DNA from: Lentzea sp. NBRC 105346
GTDB taxonomy: Bacteria > Actinomycetota > Actinomycetes > Mycobacteriales > Pseudonocardiaceae
Length of the DNA: 64,000 bases
NCBI RefSeq assembly: GCF_030269605.1
Contig: NZ_BSTQ01000001.1
Location: forward strand, 682,001-746,000
Direction: 5' to 3'
Part shown: positions 41,798-50,870 of the stretch, piece by piece
How the letters are laid out: each line of letters opens with the position of its first letter
Position numbering within the stretch: position 1 is the first letter of the stretch
Notes under the pieces: model-generated
The model's input: the letters and a program-made list of their open reading frames with translations, nothing else
Told to the model about the DNA's origin: nothing
The model's database searches: none
Position numbers and translations under genes: made by a program

Positions 41798-44527
41798 TTA
41801 CCGCGCACCGTCGAGCAGCCGCTCGACCTTGGCGGCGTCTTCGTCACGTTGGTGTGCCCGGTACAGCTCCAGTGCCTCGCGCCACACGGCCTGTGCCTCC
41901 TCGCGCCGCCCGATCGCGGCGTACGGATGCCCCAGTCCGTACAGGGTGTTGGCGACTTCGTAGGCATGGCCGAGGCCGCGGTACAGGGTGAGGGCCTGCC
42001 GGTAGTGGCGGATGGCCTGCTCGTGCCGGCCGGTGTGATGATCGATATAACCGAGACTGTCCAAGGTGGCCGCCTCACCGTTGGTGTCGTGGTGGAGCCG
42101 GAACAAGGTGAGCGCGGCCTGGCAGTCGTCGCGGCCCTGGTCGTGGTCGCCGAGCCGGGCATGGGACCAGCCCACCTCGTTGAGTGCCCATGCGTGCAGC
42201 ACGGGGTTGCCGAGCGTGCGGTAGATGCTCAGGGCTCTGGTTGCGTGCCGCAATGCTCGCCGGTCGTCCCCACGCCGCTCCCACAACCGTCCGAGTGCCC
42301 GGTGGGTGTGCGCTTGGTTGGTGTGGTCGTTGTGTTGTTCGGCCAGCGCGAGGGACTGCTGCATGTGCATGATCGCCTCGTCGTGCCGCCCCAGGAGGGT
42401 GTAGGCGCCGCCGATCTGCCGAAGGCTGAGCGCGTGCGTCGCGGGGTCGTGGAGGTGTTCGGCGGCAACCAGTCCCACCTGCCAGGTCGCGAGCATGTCG
42501 CGGTGGTGTCCTCTGCGGAGGTGGAAGGTCATCGTGGCCCAGGCCAGTTGCCACACGGTCTGATGCCACTCCTGGGCGGCGGCGGTGTGCTGGGCGGCGC
42601 GCAGGCAGAGGCGTTCCCGATCGAACCAGGCAAGCGCCGCGGGGAGGTCGGGGATCGGGTGGGGGTGGTCTGGTTCGGGTGGGCCCGACCTCGGCGTCGG
42701 GCGGTGCGGGTCGAGGTGACGGTTGGCGGTGTGGGCGGTGTACGCGTAGAAGCCGACCACCCGCCGCAGCGCGGCCTCCCGCACGTCATCGGATAGCTGC
42801 TGGGCGGTGTCGGTGGCGTAGCGGCGGATCAGGTCGTGCATCGAGTACCGGCCGTCCGCGTCGCGGCCGAGCAGTGACGCCTCCTGTAACTCGCGCAACA
42901 CCCTGGCCGCGTCCGCCGGGGACAGCCCGGTGAGGCTCGCGGCGGCGGGCAGTCCGATGTCCGGGCCGGGGGCGATGCCGAGCAGCCCGAACGCCGTCTG
43001 CTGCCGGGCGGTCAGGCTGCGGTAGGACCACGACAGCACGGTCGCGAGATCCGTGGCCGGGTCGTCGTCCGACCACGGCTCCACACCCGTACCGCGCAGG
43101 TCCGCGGCGAGCTCGGCCAGCGGCAGGCGCGGGTGGACGTGGGCGCGGCCGGCGATGATGCCCAGCGCCAACGGGAAGCCGCCGCACAGCTCGACGAGCT
43201 CGGCGACCGCGTCCGGTTCGGCCTCCACCCGCGCCGCCCCCAGCCGCCGCGTCAGCAGGGCGCGGGCCTCGGGCTCGCTGAGCGTGTCGAGGGGCAGGTG
43301 CTGCGCGCCGTGCCGGGTGATCAGGCCGGTGAGCGTCCTGCGACTGGTCACCACGACCGCACACGAGTCGCCGCCCGGCAGCAGCGGCACCACCTGTTCG
43401 GCGTCGGCCGCGTTGTCCAGCATGATCAGCATCCGCTTGCCGGCGACCAGGCTGCGCAGCAGCGCCGCCTGTGCCTGCGGGTCGACCGGGATGCGGCCGG
43501 GATCCACGCCGAGAGCGTCGAGGAAGCCGCGCACCGCGACGGCCGACTCCATCGGCTTGTCATCGGGGCTGAAACCACGCAGGTCGACGAACAACTGCCC
43601 GTCGGGGAACCGGTCGAGCTGCCGATGGGCCCAATGCACGGCCAGCCAGGTCTTGCCGATCCCGCCGGCGCCACCGACCGCGGAGATCACCACCATCCGC
43701 CCCTGCTCCGCCGCGTCCAGGGCAGCGGTGAGCGCGGCGAGGTCGGCGTCGCGACCGGCGAAATGCGGCGGTGCGGCGGGCAGCTGCCGAGGCACCACCA
43801 CCGGCTCCGCGACGCCGCCTCCGGACAGGTCCGAGTCCGCGGCCAGGATCCGCCGGTGCAGGTCCCGCAGCGCGGCGCCGGGGTCGGTGCCCTGATCTTC
43901 GACCAGCCGGTCCCGGAAGCACCGATAGTGCGCCAGGGCGTCCGCGGACCGGCCGGCCCGGTGCAGGGCCAGCAGGTACTGCCCGGCCACCCGCTCGTCC
44001 AACGGGTACCGCGCCGCACGCGCCGACAGTTCCGCCACCAACGCCTCGCCTTCGCCGGCACGGAGCCGGGCGTCGACCAGGTCGTGTTCGGCCACCCTCA
44101 GCTCCTGGGTCAGCCGGTAGCGTTCGGCCTCCGCCCAGTCCCCGCTCAGGCCCGTGAGCGGCTCTCCGCGCCACAACGCCACGGCCTCGGTCAGCAACGC
44201 CACCTCTCGCACGTCGCCGCGGGCACGGGCACACAGGTCGCGGAACCGGTGGAGATCAACCTGCTCCACCACCAGGACGTAGCCGCCGGAGCGCAGGACG
44301 ATCTCCACCCCCGTGTGGCGCAGCCGCGAGATGTGGCTGTGCAACGTCGCCCGCCCGCGCCGCGGGATGCCGGCACCCCACACCCGCTCGATGAGCCGGT
44401 CCGCCGGCACCACGCGGCCCGCGTCCACCGCCAGCGCCGCCAGCACGCACCGCTGCCGGGGTGGGCCGAGGTCGACCTCGGACCCGTCTCGGAAAGCGCT
44501 TACCTCACCCAGCAACCGCAGCTCCAC
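41798..44527 (-). CDS. SARP/AfsR-type regulator with NB-ARC and TPR domains
   Basis: A 909-residue pathway-type activator. An OmpR-like winged helix (VELRLLGEVSAFRDGSEVDLGPPRQRCVLAALAV, residues 1-85) is followed by a bacterial transcriptional activation domain (90-240), an NB-ARC NTPase (VGGAGGIGKTWLAVHWA, LIMLDNAADAEQ, CGGFPLALGIIAG) and TPRs from about residue 600. The TTG-started longer frame (44557) is rejected in favour of GTG 44527, which starts directly at the domain. A rare TTA codon lies at 42887-42889, so translation may depend on the bldA tRNA. It is divergent from a small secreted protein across a region with two inverted repeats, which may be its target promoter. Confidence 0.92.
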   Translation of the reverse strand: MELRLLGEVSAFRDGSEVDLGPPRQRCVLAALAVDAGRVVPADRLIERVWGAGIPRRGRATLHSHISRLRHTGVEIVLRSGGYVLVVEQVDLHRFRDLCARARGDVREVALLTEAVALWRGEPLTGLSGDWAEAERYRLTQELRVAEHDLVDARLRAGEGEALVAELSARAARYPLDERVAGQYLLALHRAGRSADALAHYRCFRDRLVEDQGTDPGAALRDLHRRILAADSDLSGGGVAEPVVVPRQLPAAPPHFAGRDADLAALTAALDAAEQGRMVVISAVGGAGGIGKTWLAVHWAHRQLDRFPDGQLFVDLRGFSPDDKPMESAVAVRGFLDALGVDPGRIPVDPQAQAALLRSLVAGKRMLIMLDNAADAEQVVPLLPGGDSCAVVVTSRRTLTGLITRHGAQHLPLDTLSEPEARALLTRRLGAARVEAEPDAVAELVELCGGFPLALGIIAGRAHVHPRLPLAELAADLRGTGVEPWSDDDPATDLATVLSWSYRSLTARQQTAFGLLGIAPGPDIGLPAAASLTGLSPADAARVLRELQEASLLGRDADGRYSMHDLIRRYATDTAQQLSDDVREAALRRVVGFYAYTAHTANRHLDPHRPTPRSGPPEPDHPHPIPDLPAALAWFDRERLCLRAAQHTAAAQEWHQTVWQLAWATMTFHLRRGHHRDMLATWQVGLVAAEHLHDPATHALSLRQIGGAYTLLGRHDEAIMHMQQSLALAEQHNDHTNQAHTHRALGRLWERRGDDRRALRHATRALSIYRTLGNPVLHAWALNEVGWSHARLGDHDQGRDDCQAALTLFRLHHDTNGEAATLDSLGYIDHHTGRHEQAIRHYRQALTLYRGLGHAYEVANTLYGLGHPYAAIGRREEAQAVWREALELYRAHQRDEDAAKVERLLDGAR

Positions 44528-44571
44528 CGGGCAGGAATAGCGCGTTGACCTGCGCAATGCAGAAAACTCGC

Positions 44572-44593
44572 CAGCCGTTCACACGAACGGCTG
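44572..44593. promoter_or_regulatory. Perfect 9-bp inverted repeat between SARP and small secreted gene
   Basis: CAGCCGTTC and GAACGGCTG flank ACAC. It lies 45 bp upstream of the SARP start and 87 bp upstream of the secreted-protein gene, a plausible operator for one or both divergent promoters. Confidence 0.5.
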
Positions 44594-44606
44594 CGCACCG
44601 TGAGAG

Positions 44607-44648
44607 GTGAGGCGGCCCGAAGACCTACTGGGGGGCGGGCCGCCTCAC
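44607..44648 (+). promoter_or_regulatory. Large hairpin in the leader of the small secreted gene
   Basis: A perfect 13-bp stem (GTGAGGCGGCCCG pairing with CGGGCCGCCTCAC) encloses a 16-base loop containing GGGGGG. It lies 31 bp before the ATG and has no T tract, so an RNA leader structure is more likely than a terminator. Confidence 0.55.
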
Positions 44649-44679
44649 CAGCGGTAAGTCCAGAGAAGGGGGGACAGAG

Positions 44680-45012
44680 ATGAACAACCTGGCCAGGGCG
44701 GGGGCCATCGCCGCGGCGGTCGTGGCGATCGGCGGCGGGACGTGCCTGCCGGCCATGGCGACGCCTCAGTCCGGGACCCCGACCATCATGTCGGGCTCGT
44801 CCGAGCAGAGCCGCAACGGCCTCACCTGCAAGAACAAGTGGTACACCACGCTGGGCAAGACCAACTGCTCCGGCAACTCCGGCCAGCGCTGGCGGTTGAT
44901 CGTCAAGTGCGCGTTCCAGGGGGACATCAAGGGAACGTGGCAGCAGGGGCCGGGCAGCGATCAGGCCGAGTGCAACTTCCACGTCCAGAGCGCCACCGTC
45001 GAGTGGAAGTAA
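44680..45012 (+). CDS. Small secreted four-cysteine protein
   Basis: A 110-residue precursor with a Sec signal peptide (about residues 1-27, ending PAMA). The mature part of about 83 residues is Ser/Thr/Trp-rich with four cysteines (C50, C63, C77, C98), expected to form two disulphides: LTCKNKWYTTLGKTNCSGNSGQRWRL and VKCAFQGD...AECNFHVQSATVEWK. The pattern suggests a compact beta-sandwich such as a secreted inhibitor, antimicrobial or surface protein; no family is recognised. A strong AAGGGGGG ribosome site is present. It faces a SARP regulator across a structured leader and is closed by a strong hairpin, so it may be a regulated, highly expressed product. Confidence 0.75.
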   Translation: MNNLARAGAIAAAVVAIGGGTCLPAMATPQSGTPTIMSGSSEQSRNGLTCKNKWYTTLGKTNCSGNSGQRWRLIVKCAFQGDIKGTWQQGPGSDQAECNFHVQSATVEWK

Positions 45013-45020
45013 CAAGCCAG

Positions 45021-45053
45021 GGCCGCCTTGACCGCGGCGCGGTCAAGGCGGCC
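45021..45053. terminator. Bidirectional hairpin terminator
   Basis: A perfect 15-bp stem (45021-45035 with 45039-45053) around a 3-base loop, between the convergent secreted-protein and Ppm1 genes. There is no T tract, as is common in high-GC actinobacteria. Confidence 0.75.
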
Positions 45054-45058
45054 TGACG

Positions 45059-45832
45059 TCAGGACTTCGGCGCGAAGAAGTTGCGCAGCTGCGTGTAGCG
45101 GCGGCGCAGGCCCCACTTCGTCACCCGCACCAGGGCCTCGCGGACGATGTTGCCGCTCATCTTCGACTCGCCGTACTCGCGCTCCTGGAACGTGATCGGC
45201 ACCTCGATGACCTTGAAGCCCAGTTCCAGCGTCCGCCACAGCAGGTCGATCTGGAAGCAGTACCCGGCCGACGCCACGGACGCCAGGTTCAGCTTGCGCA
45301 GCGTGTTCGCCTTGAACGCGCGGTACCCGCCGGTCATGTCGCGGACGTTCGAGCCGAGCACGATCCGCGAGTAGAGCGAACCGCCGCGCGAGAGGAACTC
45401 GCGGTGCTTGGGCCAGTTCACCACCGAGCCGCCGGGCACGTACCGCGAGCCGAGCACCAGGTCGGCGCCGGGCAGCGCGTCGAGCAGGCGGTGCAGCTGC
45501 TCCGGGGCGTGCGAGCCGTCGGCGTCCATCTCGCAGATCACGCCGTAGTCGCGCTCGAGACCCCACGTGAAGCCGGCGATGTAGGCGGCACCGAGGCCGG
45601 CCTTCTCCGTGCGGTGCAGCACGTGCACGCGCTCATCGGCGGCGGCCATCTCGTCGGCGAGCTGGCCGGTGCCGTCGGGGCTGCCGTCGTCCACGACCAG
45701 CACGTGCACCTGTGGCAGTGCCGCGTGCAGCCGCTTCACGATCTTCCCGATGTTGTCCCGCTCGTTGTAGGTCGGGATCACCACCAGCACGGGCCCGAGC
45801 GACGAGTCAGGCTTCGCCTGCTGGTCCGTCAT
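45059..45832 (-). CDS. ppm1: Polyprenol monophosphomannose synthase
   Basis: A 257-residue GT2 glycosyltransferase. [45 protein letters not shown] (metal-binding DAD) and [19 protein letters not shown] are the dolichol-phosphate-mannose synthase signatures. It transfers mannose from GDP-mannose to polyprenyl phosphate, supplying lipomannan/lipoarabinomannan synthesis and protein O-mannosylation. It overlaps the end of lnt by 26 bp; in Mycobacterium tuberculosis the two activities are fused in one protein, here they are coupled separate genes. Confidence 0.93.
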   Translation of the reverse strand: MTDQQAKPDSSLGPVLVVIPTYNERDNIGKIVKRLHAALPQVHVLVVDDGSPDGTGQLADEMAAADERVHVLHRTEKAGLGAAYIAGFTWGLERDYGVICEMDADGSHAPEQLHRLLDALPGADLVLGSRYVPGGSVVNWPKHREFLSRGGSLYSRIVLGSNVRDMTGGYRAFKANTLRKLNLASVASAGYCFQIDLLWRTLELGFKVIEVPITFQEREYGESKMSGNIVREALVRVTKWGLRRRYTQLRNFFAPKS

Positions 45833-47417
45833 CCGCTTCCTTCCGTCGTCGTACCAGGCAAAACACGAATGCCAAAACGCCCGCAGCGGTCAACACCCAC
45901 TCGGGCCAGGCACCCAGCCGAGTGGCCAGCGTAGTCTCCCCGCGCAGCGGCAGGTTCGCGACCAGGGCATCCGGGGTGAACAGGGACGTTCGCTGCGTCA
46001 CTGAACCGTCGGGCTGAACGATCGCACTGACCCCGGAAGTGGCCGCGATGACCACCGCCCGGCCGTGCTCGACCGCACGCACACGCGACATGGCTTGCTG
46101 CTGGTACGTCATCTCGGTGAACCCGAACGTGGCGTTGTTCGTCGGGATGGCGATGATGTTCGACCCGGCCCGAACCGAATCGCGTACGACATTGTCGAAC
46201 GCGACCTCGTAACACGTGTCGATTGCCACACGTGCCGGTCCCATGTCGAACCCCTTGGGGTCGTCGCCCGGCTGGAAGTTGCCCGCGCGGTCGACGGTCT
46301 TGGTGAACAGCCGGAAGAACGACCGGTAGGGCATCGTCTCGCCGAACGGCTGCAGCTGCCGCTTGGTGTACGTGTCCGTCGAGCCCTTGCCGGGCTCCCA
46401 GAGCACGACGGTGTTGCGCGGCAGGCCGTCGTTGCGGTCGATGAGCACCGCGCCGACCGCGATCGGCGCCTTGATCGCCTCGGCGGCGCGGTCGATCTGG
46501 ACGGCCGCGTCGAGGTTGCGGAACGGGTCGATGTCCGACGAGTTCTCCGGCCAGATCACCAGGTCCGGTTGCTTGGCGCGACCGGCGGCCACATCGTTGG
46601 CGAGCTCGATCGTGCGCTTCACGTGGTTGTCGAGCACGGCCCGGCGCTGCGCGGCGAAGTCGAGGCCGGCGCGCGGCACGTTGCCCTGGATCGCGGCGAC
46701 CGTCGCGGTGCCCTCGGACGGGTTCACCCCGACCAGCGGCATGGTCGCCAGGCCGGCCACCAGCGGCAGGACCGTGAGCGGCACGCCGACCTTCCAGTCG
46801 CGCACCCACGCGATCCCGAACCCGGTCAGCGCCACCGCGAACCCGATCAGCGGCGCTCCGCCGAACGACGCGAGCGGCAGATACCACCCCTCGGGCTGAC
46901 CGAACGCGATCTTGCCCCACGGGAAGCCGCCGAAGGGGAACACCCCGCGCAGCGCCTCGTCCGCGACCCACAGGAACGCCATCCACAAAGGAGCGAACCG
47001 CAGCCGGGACACGACGGCCATGAACGCGGTCCCGATCGCGATCATCACCGCGCACGCGAAAGCCAATGGCAGCCACGCGACCAGGCCGACGAACTCGCCC
47101 GTCCACCGCAGCAGCGGCGTCATGAACCCGAGCCCGAACAGCAGGCCGTAGCCGAACCCGGCCCGCGCGCGGCGTCCCTTGAGGACGAACCCCAGCAGCG
47201 CGAAACCGACCGGCGCCAGCCACCACACCGTGCGCGGCGGGAAGCTCGCATACACCAGCCCACCCCCGGCCAACGCGAGGGCCATTCGGGTGACCTGAGG
47301 AGTCACGCGGGAGCCCCGCGATGCGTGTGATGCATCGCGGGGCTCCCGCGTGACGTCAGCAGAGGGGGGTGCAACCACCCGATCAGCGTACGAGGCGCCG
47401 GAGTAGGAAGGAGACAT
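45807..47417 (-). CDS. lnt: Apolipoprotein N-acyltransferase
   Basis: A polytopic N-acyltransferase, 536 residues from the longest start. Six or so N-terminal helices precede a nitrilase-like domain with the Glu-Lys-Cys triad in [20 protein letters not shown] and [10 protein letters not shown]. It adds the third acyl chain to lipoproteins. The start is uncertain: the ATG at 47417 shares its CATG with the start of the divergent ligase; GTG 47306 or ATG 47285 (MALALAGGG) would start just before the first helix and leave the perfect 23-bp inverted repeat at 47302-47354 in the leader. The gene is coupled to ppm1 downstream. Confidence 0.9.
   Translation of the reverse strand: MSPSYSGASYADRVVAPPSADVTREPRDASHASRGSRVTPQVTRMALALAGGGLVYASFPPRTVWWLAPVGFALLGFVLKGRRARAGFGYGLLFGLGFMTPLLRWTGEFVGLVAWLPLAFACAVMIAIGTAFMAVVSRLRFAPLWMAFLWVADEALRGVFPFGGFPWGKIAFGQPEGWYLPLASFGGAPLIGFAVALTGFGIAWVRDWKVGVPLTVLPLVAGLATMPLVGVNPSEGTATVAAIQGNVPRAGLDFAAQRRAVLDNHVKRTIELANDVAAGRAKQPDLVIWPENSSDIDPFRNLDAAVQIDRAAEAIKAPIAVGAVLIDRNDGLPRNTVVLWEPGKGSTDTYTKRQLQPFGETMPYRSFFRLFTKTVDRAGNFQPGDDPKGFDMGPARVAIDTCYEVAFDNVVRDSVRAGSNIIAIPTNNATFGFTEMTYQQQAMSRVRAVEHGRAVVIAATSGVSAIVQPDGSVTQRTSLFTPDALVANLPLRGETTLATRLGAWPEWVLTAAGVLAFVFCLVRRRKEADDGPAGEA
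47302..47354. repeat. Perfect 23-bp inverted repeat (7-base loop)
   Basis: Arms 47302-47324 and 47332-47354 are exact reverse complements, with GTGTGAT between. The arms start GTCACGCGGGAG and reach the loop at GCGATGC. It lies in the first codons of the longest lnt frame (encoding [17 protein letters not shown]) or in its leader if a later start is used. Confidence 0.8.
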
Positions 47418-48792
47418 GACCTATGTGGATCACGTGATGAGGGTGCTCGCCACCGAGGGGGAAACGGAGATCCTGGTCTGCGGGGAACGCAGAATCACCC
47501 GCGCACAAGCCCGTGAACAGGTTCTTCGGTTCGCGGACGGCCTGCACCAACGAGGAGTCCGGCCCGGCGACGGCGTCGGGGTGTTCATGGGCAACCGCCC
47601 CGAGACCGTGCTCGTGAACCTGGCCGTCCACCTGCTCGGCGCCCGCCTGGTGTTCGTGCCGCCGGAGCCCGGCGCGTCCGAGTTGCGCGGTCTCGTCGAC
47701 CACGCCGATGTCAAAGGCGTCGTAGTCGATCCGTCGTTCGACACCCGGCTCGACGGGTGGCCGATTTCTGAACTCCCGTTCGACCATGTCGAACGAAACG
47801 GCGTTTCCGGGTACGGCACGGTGCTCTACACCGGCGGCACCACCGGCCTGCCGAAGCTCGCCCACCACGGCGACACGATGTACGAGACGTTCGGCAAGAT
47901 CGGACAGGCCCCGACGAACGCGCTCATCTCGACGCTCCTCACCCACGGCAGCGGCCACGTGGCGGCGATCAGGGGCCTGCTGTCGGGCAGCAAGGTGGTG
48001 CTGATGCCCTCGACGTTCGACGCCGACGTCTTCACCGAGCTGGTGCGGCAGGAGGACATCAGGACCACCGCGCTGGTGCCGCCGATGCTGTACGAGGTGC
48101 TCGACCACCCGGACTGCCCAGGCCGCGGCCAGTTCGACGCGATCCGGCTCGGCGGCTCGCCGGTCGCCCCCGCCCGGCTGCTGCAGGCGATCGAACGGTT
48201 CGGGCCGGTCATCTGGCAGGCCTACGGCATGAGCGAGGCCGGTTCCGTCACGCAGATGGACCCGGCGTGGATCGACCCCGACCGCCCCGACACCCTGCGG
48301 ACCTGCGGCAAGCGCACCGAGTGGACCGAGGTCGAGATCCGCGACGGCGACGTGCACGTCCGCGGCCCGCTGGTGATGAAGGGCTACTGGGGACACGAGC
48401 CGGTCGACGGCTGGTTCAACACCGGCGACGTCGGCTACTTCGACGACGAAGGATTCCTGTACCTCGTGGATCGCAGCAAGGACGTCATCGTCACCGGCAA
48501 AACGAGTGACAACGTCTACTCGCGCCTGCTGGACGACTTCCTGGTGACGTTGCCGGGCATCAGGCAGGCGGCGGCCGTGGGCGTGCCGGACGACCGGTTC
48601 GGCGAGGCCGTCGCCGTGTTCCTTGTCGCAGACCGGGAGTTGGACATATCGGGACTCAAAGCGGCGGTCGTCGAGGAGCTCGGCGAGCTCTATGAGCCGC
48701 GAGACGTCACGTTCGTGGACCGCCTGCCCGTCACCAGGGTCGGCAAGGTCGACAAGAAGGCTTTGCGCTCCACCGTGGGACAAACGTCTTGA
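47416..48792 (+). CDS. AMP-binding acyl-CoA ligase (first of tandem pair)
   Basis: A 458-residue ANL-superfamily adenylating enzyme, shorter than usual. The P-loop is YTGGTTGLPK (about 138-147), A5 is AYGMSEAGS, A7/A8 are WFNTGDVGYFDDEGFLYLVDRSKD, and the C-terminal VTRVGKVDKKALR carries the catalytic Lys. It activates a carboxylic acid, probably a fatty or aromatic acid, to its CoA thioester. AAGGAG precedes the ATG. The next gene is a close paralogue and a TetR regulator follows, forming one probable transcript. A 17-bp palindrome copy lies at 47778. Confidence 0.9.
   Translation: MTYVDHVMRVLATEGETEILVCGERRITRAQAREQVLRFADGLHQRGVRPGDGVGVFMGNRPETVLVNLAVHLLGARLVFVPPEPGASELRGLVDHADVKGVVVDPSFDTRLDGWPISELPFDHVERNGVSGYGTVLYTGGTTGLPKLAHHGDTMYETFGKIGQAPTNALISTLLTHGSGHVAAIRGLLSGSKVVLMPSTFDADVFTELVRQEDIRTTALVPPMLYEVLDHPDCPGRGQFDAIRLGGSPVAPARLLQAIERFGPVIWQAYGMSEAGSVTQMDPAWIDPDRPDTLRTCGKRTEWTEVEIRDGDVHVRGPLVMKGYWGHEPVDGWFNTGDVGYFDDEGFLYLVDRSKDVIVTGKTSDNVYSRLLDDFLVTLPGIRQAAAVGVPDDRFGEAVAVFLVADRELDISGLKAAVVEELGELYEPRDVTFVDRLPVTRVGKVDKKALRSTVGQTS
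47778..47794. repeat. Dispersed 17-bp palindrome, copy 6
   Basis: GTTCGACCATGTCGAAC inside the first acyl-CoA ligase gene. The equivalent site of the paralogue has centre AAT. Confidence 0.65.
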
Positions 48793-48833
48793 TCACTTGA
48801 TCGGCGGACAGGGCGTGGGAGTAGACAGGACTC

Positions 48834-50204
48834 ATGACCTATGTGGATCACGTCATGAGGGTGTTCGCCACCGAGGGGGAAAAGGAGATCCTGGTCTGCG
48901 GGGAACAGAGAATCACCCGCGCACAAGCCCGTGAGCTGGTCCTTCGCTACGCCGACGGGTTGCACCAACGAGGAGTCCGGCCCGGCGACGGCGTCGGGGT
49001 GTTCATGGGCAACCGCCCTGAGACGGTGCTCGTGAACCTGGCCGTCCACCTGCTCGGCGCCCGCCTGGTGTTCGTGCCGCCGGAGCCCGGCGCGTCCGAA
49101 CTGCGCGGCCTGGTCGAACACGCGGACGTCAAAGGCGTCGTTGTGGACCCGTCGTTCGACACCCGGCTCGACGGCTGGCCGATTTCTGAACTCCCGTTCG
49201 ACAATGTCGAACGAAACGGCGTTTCCGGGTACGGCACGGTGTTCTACACCGGCGGTACGACCGGCCTGCCGAAGCTCGCCCACCACGGCGACGCGCTGTA
49301 CGAACAGCTCACCAGCTTCGAGATGCCGGTCTCGAACGCGCTGATCTCGACGCTCGTCACTCACGGCAGCGGCCACGGCGCGTCGACCATGGGGCTGGTC
49401 GCGGGCAGCAAGCTGGTGTTGATGCCGTCGACGTTCGACGCCGGCGTCTTCGTCAAGCTCGTCCGCGAGGAGGACATCACCGTCACCGGCCTGGTGCCGC
49501 CGATGCTGTACGAGGTGCTCGACCACCCCGACTGCCCCGGCCGTGACGTGTTCGACCGGATCAGCGTCGTCGGCTCGCCGATCGCGCCGTCCCGGCTGGC
49601 GCAGGCGATCGAGCGGTTCGGACCGGTCATCTGGCAGAGCTACGGCATGAGCGAGGCGTGGGCCATCACGATGATGGATCCGGCGTTGATCGACCTCGAC
49701 AAGCCGGAGACGCTGCGCACGTGCGGCAAGCCGGTGCCGTGGACCCAGGTCGAAGTGCGTGACGGCGACGTGCACGTCAGCGGCCCGATGCTGATGAAGG
49801 GCTACTGGGGCCACGAACCGCTCGACGGCGGCTGGTTCAACACCGGCGACATCGGCCATTTCGACGACGAGGGATTCCTCTACCTGGTCGACCGCAGCAA
49901 GGACGTCATCGTCACCGGCAAAACCGCTGACAACGTTTACTCCCGCCTGCTCGACGACTTTCTCGTCACGCTGCCGGGTATCCGGCACGCGGCGACCGTC
50001 GGCGTGCCCGACGACCGGTACGGCGAGGCCGTCGCGGTGTTCGTCGTGGCGGACGACGAGGTGGACGTCCCGAAGCTGAAAGCGGCGGTCGTTGACGAAC
50101 TGGGCGAACTTTATGAGCCGCGAGACGTCACGGTCGTCGACCGTTTGCCTTTCACAAGGGTGGGCAAGGTCGACAAGAAAGCCTTGCGCTCTACTCTGAG
50201 GTAA
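48834..50204 (+). CDS. AMP-binding acyl-CoA ligase (second of tandem pair)
   Basis: A 456-residue paralogue of the preceding ligase, with YTGGTTGLPK, SYGMSEAWA, WFNTGDIGHFDDEGFLYLVDRSKD and TRVGKVDKKALR all intact. The first 145 residues differ at only about eight positions from the upstream copy while the middle third differs at many, a mosaic that suggests gene conversion after duplication. The substrate pocket region (about 150-260) is where they diverge, so substrate range may differ. A TAGACA box six bases before the ATG could drive a leaderless internal transcript. Confidence 0.9.
   Translation: MTYVDHVMRVFATEGEKEILVCGEQRITRAQARELVLRYADGLHQRGVRPGDGVGVFMGNRPETVLVNLAVHLLGARLVFVPPEPGASELRGLVEHADVKGVVVDPSFDTRLDGWPISELPFDNVERNGVSGYGTVFYTGGTTGLPKLAHHGDALYEQLTSFEMPVSNALISTLVTHGSGHGASTMGLVAGSKLVLMPSTFDAGVFVKLVREEDITVTGLVPPMLYEVLDHPDCPGRDVFDRISVVGSPIAPSRLAQAIERFGPVIWQSYGMSEAWAITMMDPALIDLDKPETLRTCGKPVPWTQVEVRDGDVHVSGPMLMKGYWGHEPLDGGWFNTGDIGHFDDEGFLYLVDRSKDVIVTGKTADNVYSRLLDDFLVTLPGIRHAATVGVPDDRYGEAVAVFVVADDEVDVPKLKAAVVDELGELYEPRDVTVVDRLPFTRVGKVDKKALRSTLR
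49196..49212. repeat. Dispersed 17-bp palindrome, copy 7
   Basis: GTTCGACAATGTCGAAC inside the second acyl-CoA ligase gene; the most symmetric of the eight copies. Confidence 0.7.
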
Positions 50205-50226
50205 CCCGACTAAAGGAGGTTGACGG

Positions 50227-50835
50227 ATGCCACGTCCGAGTGTCGAGGCCGAACGCCGCGCGCAGATCCTCGCGTCCACCTGCAAGGTCATCGCGGCGGA
50301 GGGCTTCCGGCACCTGCGCGTCTCCGACGTCGCCAGAGACGCGGGCGTGAGCGGTGGCACCGTCCACTACTACTTCGAGACCAAGCGCGACCTGACCGAC
50401 GCGGCGTTCCAGCACTGCTTCGACGAGTCGATCAAACGCCGCCGCTGGATCCTCGAGTCCGACGAGCCGCCGCTGTCCCGGCTGCGGCACGTCGTCGAGT
50501 CCTACCTCCCCGAAGGCGCCGAGACAGTCGAGGCGTGGAAGGTCTGGGCCGAACTGTGGGTCGAGGCCATCCGCTCCCCCGAACTGCAGGAGCTCAACGA
50601 GCGGTTCTACGGCGAGTGGCGCGACATCGTCGCGCACATCATCCGCGACGGCCAGGCGCGCCGGGAGCTCGCTCCGGGCGATCCCGTAGACCTGGCCAAC
50701 ATGCTGGTCAGCATGCTCGACGGCCTGGCGCTGCAGGTTCTCGCCGGCTCGAAGAACATGACCGTCGACCACATGCGCGCGGTGTGCCTGACGTTCGTCG
50801 ACCAACTATCAGTGGTGAGTCAGGTACATCCCTGA
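50227..50835 (+). CDS. TetR-family regulator
   Basis: A 202-residue TetR protein. The N-terminal HTH (RRAQILASTCKVIAAEGFRHLRVSDVARDAGVSGGTVHYYFETKRDL) is canonical and BetI-like, and the C-terminal ligand domain is all-helical. AAAGGAGG precedes the ATG at 7-bp spacing, the strongest ribosome site seen in the window. It begins 22 bp after the second ligase and is presumably its local regulator, possibly sensing an acyl-CoA. Confidence 0.92.
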   Translation: MPRPSVEAERRAQILASTCKVIAAEGFRHLRVSDVARDAGVSGGTVHYYFETKRDLTDAAFQHCFDESIKRRRWILESDEPPLSRLRHVVESYLPEGAETVEAWKVWAELWVEAIRSPELQELNERFYGEWRDIVAHIIRDGQARRELAPGDPVDLANMLVSMLDGLALQVLAGSKNMTVDHMRAVCLTFVDQLSVVSQVHP

Positions 50836-50870
50836 TGCAACGGGCGGCCTGGTCAGCGCATTGTTGAGAC

